NCBI GenBank assembly: GCA_035384565.1
Contig: DAOOIT010000065.1
Location: 1-31,307 of the forward strand
DNA from: Planctomycetota bacterium
GTDB taxonomy: Bacteria > Planctomycetota > PUPC01 > DSUN01
Length of the DNA: 31,307 nt
Direction of reading: 5' to 3'
Each line of letters begins with the position of its first letter. Position 1 is the first letter of the stretch. Below, piece after piece: positions 15,311-21,830 of the stretch. A program made the position numbers and the translations under genes. The notes below the pieces were generated by a model. It did no database searches, was not told the origin of the DNA, and worked only from the letters and a program-made list of their open reading frames with translations.

Positions 15311-16261
15311 TTGGAAGACAGGATTCGTCTCGGCGTGAGCGCCTGCCTGCTCGGGGAGAACGTGCGCTTCGACGGGGGGCACAAGCTCGACCGGTTCCTC
15401 ACCGACACTCTCGGGCAGTTCGTGGAGTACGTGCCCGTGTGCCCCGAGGTCGAGTGCGGCTTCCCTGTGCCGCGCGAGGCGATGCGCCTGGTGGGCGACC
15501 CATCCGCCCCGCGCCTGGTGACGACCCGCACGAACGTGGATCACACCGAGCGCATGGCCGCCTGGGCTCGAACGCGCGTGGCCGAACTCGAGCGCGAGGG
15601 GCTGTGCGGCTTCGTCTTCAAGAGCAACTCCCCCAGCAGCGGCATGGAGCGGGTGCGGGTCTACGACGCCAACGGCGTCCCATCGAAGACGGGCGTGGGC
15701 CTCTTCGCGCGCGTCTTCATGGAGCACTTCCCTCTGTTGCCCGTGGAGGACGAGGGGCGGCTGCACGACATGAAGCTCCGCGAGAACTTCATCGAGCGGG
15801 TCTTCACGCTCAAGCGCTGGCGCGACACCCTGGCGACGGGACGCACGCGGGGCAACCTGGTGGCGTTCCACACCCGCCACAAGCTGCTGCTCCTCGCCCA
15901 CAGCCCGAAGCACTACCGCGAGATGGGCCGCCTGGTCGCCCACGCGAAGGAGTCGCCGCCCGACGAGTTGTTCCCGCGCTACGAGGCCCTGCTCACGGAG
16001 GCCATGCGGCTCAAGACCACGCCCGCCAAGCACGCCAACGTGCTCCAGCACCTGATGGGCTATTTCAAGGAGCAGCTTTCGGCCGACGAGAAGCGGGAAC
16101 TGCTGGAGGCCATCGGGAACTACCGCCAGGGCCACGTGCCCCTCATTGTGCCTGTCACGCTCATCAACCACTACGTGCGCAAGTACGGCCAGCCCTACCT
16201 CCGGGAGCAGTGGTATCTGAACCCGCACCCGATCGAGCTGCAACTCCGCAATCACGTGTAG
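15311..16261 (+). CDS. DUF523-DUF1722 protein (YbgA-like; TudS-related N-terminal domain)
   Basis: The protein has 316 residues. The TTG start at 15311 is chosen because AGGAGGAG ends 5 nt upstream and translation begins right at the domain (MEDRIRLGVSACLLGENVRFDG). Residues about 5-155 are DUF523. Members of that family include the Fe-S enzyme TudS, a thiouracil desulfidase. Cysteines C12, C44 and C49 (VCPEVECG) fit cluster ligation. At the place where DUF523 proteins commonly read SPSCG, this one reads SPSSG (S110). Residues about 190-310 are DUF1722 (HTRHKLLLLAHSPKHYREMGRLVA, NVLQHLMGYFK, INHYVRKYGQPYLREQWYLNPHP). E. coli ybgA, a DUF1722 gene, sits next to the photolyase gene phr; here too a photolyase is adjacent, though convergent. 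The last 10 bp overlap the PPOX gene. Confidence 0.88.
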   Translation: MEDRIRLGVSACLLGENVRFDGGHKLDRFLTDTLGQFVEYVPVCPEVECGFPVPREAMRLVGDPSAPRLVTTRTNVDHTERMAAWARTRVAELEREGLCGFVFKSNSPSSGMERVRVYDANGVPSKTGVGLFARVFMEHFPLLPVEDEGRLHDMKLRENFIERVFTLKRWRDTLATGRTRGNLVAFHTRHKLLLLAHSPKHYREMGRLVAHAKESPPDELFPRYEALLTEAMRLKTTPAKHANVLQHLMGYFKEQLSADEKRELLEAIGNYRQGHVPLIVPVTLINHYVRKYGQPYLREQWYLNPHPIELQLRNHV

Positions 16262-16707
16262 GCCGCGGGGCAGAACTCGACGACCGACTGGAATCGGGTG
16301 ACGACCTGGTACACCTCGACCGTGACCACGATGAGCGCGCAGCCGGGATGGGCGACAAAGGGCCGCAGGGCGGGGTGCTTGCCGAGCAGGCGCGCGGCCA
16401 GCCGTTCGCGCTCGTTGCCGAGGGCCTCGCGGGCGGGACCCTCCGCCGTCGCGGCCGTGGCCTCGACCAGATCCGCGGCGCGATGCGAGCGGTCGTCCAC
16501 GAGGAGCGCTACACGGGGGTCGGCGGCCAGGTTGGCGTACTTGCGCGTGTCGCGTTCCGTGGCGAAGACGAGGTGCCTCAGGTCGTCTGTCGCCGCGAAG
16601 GCCACGAGGCTGGCGTGCGCTCCGCCCTTGCCTTGCGTGGCCAGGACGGCGAGGCCCTGCGAGGCCAGGAGTTCCCGGAGCGCCTTCTCGAGGTCTCTCG
16701 CCTCCAT
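16252..16707 (-). CDS. Pyridoxamine 5'-phosphate oxidase-like (split-barrel, flavin-binding) protein
   Basis: The protein has 151 residues. The ATG at 16707 lies 2 nt after the photolyase stop (TGA GG ATG), indicating translational coupling. The split-barrel fold is suggested by LASQGLAVLATQGKGGAHASLVAFAAT, LVFATERDTRKYANLAADPRVALLVDDRS and the late CALIVVTVEVYQVVTRFQSV. Such proteins bind FMN, F420 or heme and reduce or oxidise small molecules. The cofactor cannot be fixed from sequence by eye. The pairing with photolyase is notable because photolyases need reduced flavin, but a functional link is inference. The 3' end overlaps the convergent DUF523-DUF1722 gene by 10 bp. Confidence 0.82.
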   Translation of the reverse strand: MEARDLEKALRELLASQGLAVLATQGKGGAHASLVAFAATDDLRHLVFATERDTRKYANLAADPRVALLVDDRSHRAADLVEATAATAEGPAREALGNERERLAARLLGKHPALRPFVAHPGCALIVVTVEVYQVVTRFQSVVEFCPAAYT

Positions 16708-16709
16708 CC

Positions 16710-18083
16710 TCAGCCCTCCAGCGCCAGGCTCTGCGTCTGGCGCACGTAGGTGTCCATGTCGAACTTGCGCCGGAGGCCGGCGGCGTTCATGTAGCGCACG
16801 GTGCCGAAGACGGCCCTCTCGCCCCACGGGCGGTCGTGCTTGCCGAAGCACCAGGCCACGCCCGCGAACGAGTTGGGGTCGCGCCCGTCGAGGAACCACT
16901 TGTTGTTGAGCGCGAGCGCGGTCCGGAATGCGGCCTGGGGCGAACGGCTCCACTCCAGGATCTTCTTGCCCCAGTACATCCGCATGTAGTTGTGCATCTT
17001 GCCGGTCGCCACCATCTCGCGCATGGCGGCGTTCCAGTAGGGGTCGTGGGTGCGGCAGGCCTCGAGCTGCCTGAGCGAGTAGGTGTGCTCGCGCGGGTCC
17101 GTGGCGTGCTTCGCGAGGGTCGCCCGCGCCCAGGCGGGCAGGCTGCCGTAGCGGTCGTAGTCGGGGTTGTGGTGGACGAAGTTCACGCTCAGCTCGCGGC
17201 GGACGATCAGCTCCTCGAGAAACGCGTCCTTGGCCTCCGGGCGCACGCCGGGCGCCTCCTGGACGCGGAGGGCGACGTAGAGGGGCGAGATCTGGCCGAA
17301 GTGCAGGTAGGGGCTGAGGTGCGATTCGATGCCGAGGCTCGGGTCGCCCCGGTTCTCGGCATAGGCGTCCAGCTTCTCGGCGAGGAAGCGTTCGAGGCGC
17401 TCCTTCGCCCGCGAGGCGCCCCCAGGATGCACGCTCTGCCGCGGCACGCGGCGGTCAATCGCCAGCCTCGACAGCGCGGCGTCCACGTCCTCGATATCGA
17501 AGCTCTCGAGCTTCAGCCCAAGCGAGTCGCGCTCGACGGGCGTCTCGGCCAGCGGCACGAGGAACGCGCCGAGCTGCCGATGAAGTCTGGGGCGGATCGT
17601 GGCGGCGGCGTACTCCTCCTTGCCGGAGGCCGACTCGACGGGCACCACCACATCGCTCTCCACCTGCACGACGGGGCACGGCGCGTGGCGGGCCACGTGC
17701 TGGCGCCACTGCTTCTGGATCCGGGTGTAGCCGCGGTCGGCCACGAGGAGCGCAGCATCGGCAGCCAGTTCCACGGCTGCGGCTTCGGGCGTCTGGCGGC
17801 GGACGACCAGTTGGATGCCGCGCCCGCGCAGCGCGGCCCGGGTCTCGCGCAGCCCCTCGAGCAGGAAGGCGTAGTGCCGCAGGTTGGCTTCGGGATAGGC
17901 GTCGGTGAGGCCGAAGAGGACGACGACCGGGCGCTTCCGCTGGTTGGCCTCGGCGATGGCGTGCTCGAGCGCGTGGTTCCATTCGGCGCGCTGCGACGCC
18001 TGCATCCAGTAGAGCACGTAGTCGCCGTCGCGTGGCCACTCATCGTTCAGGCGCCGAAGGCGTTCGGGCTGGATCATCTGCAT
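16710..18083 (-). CDS. phrB: Class II CPD photolyase (deoxyribodipyrimidine photo-lyase)
   Basis: The protein has 457 residues from ATG 18083 (a second ATG at 18077 is equally placed); Shine-Dalgarno evidence is weak (TGGGAAA). Photolyase uses FADH- and light to split cyclobutane pyrimidine dimers. The N-terminal alpha/beta domain (about 15-140) opens with DGDYVLYWMQASQRAEWNHALEHAI, typical of class II enzymes. The C-terminal FAD domain carries GIESHLSPYLHFGQISPL, EELIVRRELSVNFVHHN, HTYSLRQLEACRTHDPYWNA, KMHNYMRMYWGKKILEW, LALNNKWFLDGRDPNSFAGVAW and KHDRPWGERAVFG, all class II signatures. Length is normal for the class. It is co-transcribed with the PPOX gene and divergent from GH1. Confidence 0.93.
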   Translation of the reverse strand: MQMIQPERLRRLNDEWPRDGDYVLYWMQASQRAEWNHALEHAIAEANQRKRPVVVLFGLTDAYPEANLRHYAFLLEGLRETRAALRGRGIQLVVRRQTPEAAAVELAADAALLVADRGYTRIQKQWRQHVARHAPCPVVQVESDVVVPVESASGKEEYAAATIRPRLHRQLGAFLVPLAETPVERDSLGLKLESFDIEDVDAALSRLAIDRRVPRQSVHPGGASRAKERLERFLAEKLDAYAENRGDPSLGIESHLSPYLHFGQISPLYVALRVQEAPGVRPEAKDAFLEELIVRRELSVNFVHHNPDYDRYGSLPAWARATLAKHATDPREHTYSLRQLEACRTHDPYWNAAMREMVATGKMHNYMRMYWGKKILEWSRSPQAAFRTALALNNKWFLDGRDPNSFAGVAWCFGKHDRPWGERAVFGTVRYMNAAGLRRKFDMDTYVRQTQSLALEG

Positions 18084-18090
18084 TTTCCCA

Positions 18091-18118
18091 TTGCGGTACG
18101 TCCCCAGGATTATACAAT
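18091..18118 (+). promoter_or_regulatory. Possible promoter of the GH1 gene
   Basis: TTGCGG (18091-18096) is followed after 16 nt by TACAAT (18113-18118). It overlaps, on the opposite strand, the -10 of the photolyase promoter. Confidence 0.4.
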
Positions 18119-18137
18119 GGATCGGGTTCTGGGAGAA
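18109..18137 (-). promoter_or_regulatory. Possible promoter of the photolyase-PPOX operon
   Basis: On the minus strand a perfect TATAAT (18114-18109) has TTCTCC 17 nt upstream (18137-18132). Transcription would begin near 18102, about 20 nt before the ATG at 18083. Confidence 0.45.
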
Positions 18138-18168
18138 GGAGCACCCCATTTCGCGAAGGGGCCGCACG

Positions 18169-19513
18169 ATGGCGCACTGGCAGTTTCCCGACGGCTTTCT
18201 GTGGGGCACGGCGACGGCCAGCTACCAGGTCGAGGGCGGAGCGAGCGAGGACGGCCGCGGGCCGAGCATCTGGGACACTTTCTGCCGCACGCCCGGCAAG
18301 GTCAAGCACGGCCATACCGGCGACGTGGCGAGCGACCAGTTCCACCGCTACGCCGAGGACGTGGCGCTGATGCGCGATCTGGGCGTGGGCGCCTACCGTT
18401 TCTCGCTCGCCTGGCCCCGCATCTTTCCCGCCGGGGTCGGCGCCCAGAACCCCAAGGGCTTCGACTACTACCACCGCCTGATTGACGCGCTGCTCGGCGC
18501 CGGCATCCGCCCCGCCGTGACGCTCTACCACTGGGACCTGCCCCAGCCGCTCGAGGACGCCGGCGGCTGGCCCGCCCGCGACACGGCGAAGCACTTCGCC
18601 GACTACGCCGCCGCCTGCTTCGCCGCGCTGGGCGACAAAGTGGACTTCTGGATCACCCTCAACGAGCCCTGGTGCTCGGCCGTGCTTGGCTACGAGATCG
18701 GCGTTCACGCCCCCGGCCGCACCGACCGCGCGGCCTGCCATCGCGCGGCCCACCACCTCAACCTCGGCCACGGCCTCGCCGTCCAGGCCTTCCGCGCCGG
18801 CGGCGGCAAGGGGGAGATCGGCACCACCCTGAACCTGGCCGCCACACGCCCCGCCACCCGCCGCGAGGAGGACGTGCTGGCCGCCGACCGCGCGCGACAA
18901 GGGCTCGCGCCTCTTCCTCGACCCGCTCTTCGGCGGCGACTACCCGCAACGCCTGCTCGACGCCTACCCCGACGCCCCGCTGCCCGTCGAGGAGGGCGAC
19001 CTGGAGATCATCGCCCAGCCCCTCGACTTCCTGGGCATCAACATGTACTCCGAGAGCGCCGTGCGCCACGACCCCAACCACCCCGAGCAGTTCGCCTACG
19101 TACCCTCCCCCTATCCGCAGACCGACATGGGGTGGGACATCACGCCCCTGGGCATCTACCGCCTGCTGCGGTGGGTGGATGCCGAGTACGGGCAGCCGAC
19201 CCTCTACATCACCGAGAACGGCTGCGCCATGCCCGACGTGCTGAGCGCCGACGGCACCCGTTGCCACGATCCGGGCCGGGTGGACTTCCTGCGCCGCTAC
19301 ATCGGCGCCTGCGGCGAGGCCCTGCGCGACGGGGTGGACCTGCGCGGCTACTTCGTGTGGTCGCTCATAGACAACTTCGAGTGGAGTTTCGGCTACACGA
19401 AGCGCTTCGGCCTCGTCTACTGCGACTACGGCGACTGCCGCCGCGTGCCGAAGGACAGCTTCTACTACTACCGCGAGGTGATCGCGGGGAACGAGGGTTT
19501 CGGCGCCCTCTGA
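18169..19513 (+). pseudogene. GH1 beta-glucosidase, interrupted by one frameshift
   Basis: The ATG at 18169 follows AAGGGG by about 8 nt. GH1 retaining beta-glucosidases cleave terminal beta-glycosides in the cytoplasm. The N-terminal half has the family opening FLWGTATASYQVEGG, YRFSLAWPRIFP, VTLYHWDLPQPLED and the acid/base glutamate in TLNEPW. Near 18886-18894 the frame shifts by +1: restoring one CG to the cgcgcg run gives the smooth join ADRARDKGSRLFLDPLFGGDYPQ. The second half continues with FLGINMYSES, the nucleophile glutamate in YITENG, and YFVWSLIDNFEWSFGY. Corrected length would be about 448 residues, normal for GH1. All catalytic residues survive, so a sequencing or assembly slip, or a very recent mutation, is more likely than old decay. 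Confidence 0.85.
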
Positions 19514-19535
19514 CGGGTTGGCGCGAGGTGAAGCG

Positions 19536-19979
19536 TTGACGAAGATCGTGCCTCTTGCCTACCTGGTGGCAGCCATCGGCGCCGCCGTGGCGCTCGACTG
19601 GCTGTGGCCCGTGGCGAGCCTCATCGCGTCGCCGTGGAACCTGCTGGGTCTGGCACCCGTGGCGGCGGGCCTGGCGCTCGTGGGCGGGGCGGTGCGGTCG
19701 CTGCACCGGCATCACACCACGGTGAAGCCGCGCGGCCGGCCCAAGGCGCTCGTGACCACGGGCGTCTTCGCCATCAGCAGGAACCCCATCTACCTGGGCT
19801 TCGTGCTGTGCCTGGCGGGCGCGGCCGTGCTGCTCGGCTCGCTCGCGCCCTGGGGCGTCGTCATCGCCTTCGCGGTGTTCCTGGACGCCGTGTTCGTGCG
19901 GTACGAGGAGGGGCGGCTGGCGGACGCCTTCGGCGAGGCGTGGGCGGAGTACCGGCGCAAGGTGCGGCGCTGGGTGTGA
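19536..19979 (+). CDS. Isoprenylcysteine carboxyl methyltransferase (ICMT)/PEMT-like membrane methyltransferase
   Basis: The protein has 147 residues. TTG 19536 is chosen because GAGGTG ends 5 nt upstream; another in-frame TTG at 19518 lacks a site. Hydrophobic segments at about 3-22, 28-52 and 78-115 are followed by the family C-terminus. The signature ALVTTGVFAISRNPIYLGFVLCLAG and the late RYEEGRLADAFGEAWAEYRRKVRRW match the phospholipid/isoprenylcysteine methyltransferase group, in which these regions bind S-adenosylmethionine. Bacterial members have mostly unknown lipid or small-molecule substrates. It starts 22 nt after GH1 and is probably transcribed with it. Confidence 0.85.
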   Translation: MTKIVPLAYLVAAIGAAVALDWLWPVASLIASPWNLLGLAPVAAGLALVGGAVRSLHRHHTTVKPRGRPKALVTTGVFAISRNPIYLGFVLCLAGAAVLLGSLAPWGVVIAFAVFLDAVFVRYEEGRLADAFGEAWAEYRRKVRRWV

Positions 19980-20009
19980 GGGGGCCTGTCCTGCCCTGCC
20001 CTGGCCGGG

Positions 20010-20036
20010 CCGGCGTTCGCGGGATGGGGACGCCGG
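20010..20036. terminator. Possible hairpin between convergent genes
   Basis: CCGGCGT (20010-20016) and ACGCCGG (20030-20036) form a perfect 7-bp stem with a 13-nt loop between the stops of the methyltransferase and ankyrin genes. There is no U tract, so intrinsic termination is only a possibility. Confidence 0.3.
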
Positions 20037-20040
20037 GGAA

Positions 20041-20862
20041 CTACTCGGTTGCGCCCTTCTGCTGGAGGAAGTCGGCCAGCTCGCGGTGCCGCATGTGGCG
20101 CGCGCGGGCCAGCGGCGTGCGGCCGTGGAGGTCCTTGGCGTTGATGTCGGCGCCCTTGGCCAGCAGAAGCTCGACCACGGCCTGGTGGTTGTAGACGACG
20201 GCGCGGTGGAGCGGCGTTTCCTCGTAGGCGTCGGCGTCGGCCTTCGCGTTGGGGTCGGCCTTGGCCGCCAGCAGCAATTCCGCAATGTCTTTGTGGCCGT
20301 GCTTCGCGGCGAGGTGGAGGGGTGTGTCGTCGTGCGCGGCCTTGGCGTTGACATCGGCCTTGGCCGCGATGAGGAGCTTGACGGCCTCCAGGCAGCCCTG
20401 GTGCACGGGCAGGCCCGTGAGGTGGTTGACGGCCGCGTGGAGCGGCGTGTCGCCGCCCCTGGTCTTCGCGTTGGGGTCGGCGCCCTTGGCGAGGAGCGCG
20501 CCGACGACGGCGGCGTGGCCCGCCTGGGCGGCGAGGTGGAGGGGCGTGATGCCCTTCTCGTTGCTCGCCTTGGGGTCGGCGCCCTTGGCCAGGAGCAGCT
20601 CGGCGACGTCGGCCTTGCCGCTGGCGGCGGCGTGGAAGAGCAGGGTGTCGCCCTCGTCGTCGCGGGCCGTGGCAATGCCGGGGTTGTCCTCGACCATCGC
20701 CTTGAGCTTCGCGGCGTCGCCCTCCTTGGTCTGTTGAATGGCCTCGCCTGGCAGGGCGACGATGCCGTCCTTGCCGGCCTTCGAGCGCGGCGTGCCCTCC
20801 TCGCAGCCGGCCAGGGCGAGGAGCACGCCCAGAAGCATGGACACGCGGAGCAGCCTCGGCAT
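20041..20862 (-). CDS. Ankyrin-repeat lipoprotein
   Basis: The protein has 273 residues. The ATG at 20862 has AAGGGGG 6 nt upstream. A type II signal peptide with lipobox LAGC (Cys20) predicts a lipid-anchored periplasmic or outer-membrane protein. From about residue 65 there are six ankyrin repeats, recognised by TLLFHAAASGKADVAELLLAK, TPLHLAAQAGHAAVV, TPLHAAVN, TPLHLAAKHGHKDIA, TPLHRAVVYNHQAVV and a degenerate TPLARARHMRHRELA, most ending GADPNAK or similar. The third repeat is longer (HLTGLPVHQGCLEAV). Ankyrin repeats bind proteins; the partner is unknown. The predicted promoter lies at 20965-20992, and the 5' leader would contain two palindromes. Confidence 0.9.
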   Translation of the reverse strand: MPRLLRVSMLLGVLLALAGCEEGTPRSKAGKDGIVALPGEAIQQTKEGDAAKLKAMVEDNPGIATARDDEGDTLLFHAAASGKADVAELLLAKGADPKASNEKGITPLHLAAQAGHAAVVGALLAKGADPNAKTRGGDTPLHAAVNHLTGLPVHQGCLEAVKLLIAAKADVNAKAAHDDTPLHLAAKHGHKDIAELLLAAKADPNAKADADAYEETPLHRAVVYNHQAVVELLLAKGADINAKDLHGRTPLARARHMRHRELADFLQQKGATE

Positions 20863-20872
20863 GGCGTTCCCC

Positions 20873-20920
20873 CTTAGAAACTATCTCAGAACCCACGTGG
20901 GCTCTGAGGTAGTTTCTTAG
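20873..20920. repeat. 48-bp near-perfect palindrome abutting the ankyrin gene ribosome-binding site
   Basis: The two 21-bp arms (20876-20896 and 20897-20917) are complementary with two mismatches, both of which could pair as G-U in RNA. Two more pairs lie beyond one outer mismatch. The centre is CCCACGTGGG. It touches the Shine-Dalgarno sequence (20869-20875) of the ankyrin gene. Confidence 0.8.
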
Positions 20921-20950
20921 AGCACGCGGGGCAGAGACGCCCCGCCCACA
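20921..20950 (+). repeat. Short palindromic repeat, copy 4 (5' leader of ankyrin gene)
   Basis: Core GGGGCAGAGACGCCCCGCCC with CGC on the left and CAC on the right, the same orientation as the other three copies. It directly abuts the 48-bp palindrome. Confidence 0.75.
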
Positions 20951-20964
20951 GAGAAGTCACCAGT

Positions 20965-20992
20965 ATCATAGCCGTGGCGGGCGGTACGTCAA
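20965..20992 (-). promoter_or_regulatory. Predicted promoter of the ankyrin lipoprotein gene
   Basis: On the minus strand, TTGACG (20992-20987) is followed after 16 nt by TATGAT (20970-20965). Transcription would start near 20958, so both palindromes lie in an untranslated leader of about 95 nt. Confidence 0.55.
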
Positions 20993-21012
20993 CCTCTCTT
21001 TGCGCGACGCTC

Positions 21013-21041
21013 TTGATTCCACGACGGGCGCGGCGTACTGT
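21013..21041 (+). promoter_or_regulatory. Predicted promoter of the small membrane protein gene
   Basis: TTGATT (21013-21018) is followed after 17 nt by TACTGT (21036-21041), giving a leader of about 16 nt that contains GAGGAGG. Confidence 0.5.
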
Positions 21042-21063
21042 GGCGCTGTCGAGGAGGACACAC

Positions 21064-21453
21064 ATGGGAAGCCTCACCGAGTTCTGGATCGGCCGTGTGC
21101 TCGTCTTCCTCTACGAAGACGGCTTCACGGTCTTCCTCCGCGACGATGCGGAGTTTACCGCCTACGTGGGCCTGCTGGAGGTGATAGCCGTCGCCGCGGT
21201 GCTGCTGCTGGCTGCGAAGTGGGCGCGGCCGAGTTCGTCGTGGCTTGTGCTGCTCGCGGCCGGTGCGGCGCTGGGGGCGACAGGTATGTGGCTTGGGGTG
21301 ACGAGCAACCGGCTTGCCCCAACCGCCTATGTGCTGACCCTGCTGGGGATTCCTCTGGGCCTGTGTGCCTTCGCCGTGTCGCTTGCCATCTGGCGCGCCC
21401 TGCGGCTCATGGGCGTGCAAAGGGCGCAGCGGCCTGCCCCGCCGGCTGTCTAG
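21064..21453 (+). CDS. Small three-helix membrane protein of unknown function
   Basis: The protein has 129 residues. The ATG at 21064 has a strong GAGGAGG 6 nt upstream. A soluble-looking N-terminus of about 30 residues (EFWIGRVLVFLYEDGFTVFLRDDAEF) precedes three hydrophobic segments at about 35-52, 57-75 and 85-110, then a basic tail. I do not recognise the family. It stands alone, divergent from the ankyrin gene. Its stop codon TAG shares the tetranucleotide CTAG (21450-21453) with the stop of the convergent topoisomerase-operon gene. Confidence 0.7.
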   Translation: MGSLTEFWIGRVLVFLYEDGFTVFLRDDAEFTAYVGLLEVIAVAAVLLLAAKWARPSSSWLVLLAAGAALGATGMWLGVTSNRLAPTAYVLTLLGIPLGLCAFAVSLAIWRALRLMGVQRAQRPAPPAV

Positions 21454-21704
21454 AAGAAGTCCTTCACCACCTCGGCCAGCAGCGTGGTGTCCTGCGATTC
21501 CAGAATCTTCGCGATGCGCCAGGAGGGGACTCTGAGGTTCCTGAGCGCCGTTTCGGCCTGGGACCAGAGGCGCTTGCGCTTCTTGTCGTCGTCGGTGACC
21601 ATGATATCCGACACCAGCTCGGCCAGCTTCTGGAGCATCAGGTCGGGCTTGTGGTCGTAGTAGCGCTTGATGATGCCGCGCTGGTGGGGGTTGTAGTCGG
21701 GCAT
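21450..21704 (-). CDS. Small conserved-looking protein at the end of the topoisomerase VI operon
   Basis: The protein has 84 residues from ATG 21704 (MPDYNPHQRGIIKRYYDHKPD...). An in-frame ATG at 21773 would add residues encoded by the 9-bp-unit hairpin and is unlikely to be native. The sequence is charged and mostly helical: IIKRYYDHKPDLMLQKLAEL, VTDDDKKRKRLWSQAETALR and SWRIAKILESQDTTLLAEVV. There is no membrane segment or known motif. Its place directly after top6A suggests a DNA-topology or operon-specific accessory role, but this is inference. Confidence 0.72.
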   Translation of the reverse strand: MPDYNPHQRGIIKRYYDHKPDLMLQKLAELVSDIMVTDDDKKRKRLWSQAETALRNLRVPSWRIAKILESQDTTLLAEVVKDFF

Positions 21705-21725
21705 GCGATCATCTCTGTTCCGAGT

Positions 21726-21811
21726 GGGTGGGGCAGGTGGGGCCTGTGGGACCTGTGGGACGAAGAGGCGCAAGCTGTCCCACGGGTCTCACTTGTCCCA
21801 CTCGTCCCACT
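21726..21811. repeat. Inverted tandem-repeat hairpin, 9-bp unit (GTGGGACNN type)
   Basis: The left arm on the plus strand has four 9-bp units (GGTGGGGCA, GGTGGGGCC, TGTGGGACC, TGTGGGACG). The right arm 21777-21811 has four units in inverted orientation (read on the minus strand AGTGGGACG, AGTGGGACA, AGTGAGACC, CGTGGGAC). About 15 bp separate them. It fills the gap between the top6A stop (21831) and the small gene. Confidence 0.75.
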
Positions 21812-21830
21812 GCGTCGGGCTGTAGCATGC

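Noticed and set aside
21717..21822. Possible CRISPR-like array in the GTGGGAC repeats
   Set aside because: Units are 9 bp with no unique spacers and are arranged in two inverted arms, not as direct repeats of 25-40 bp.
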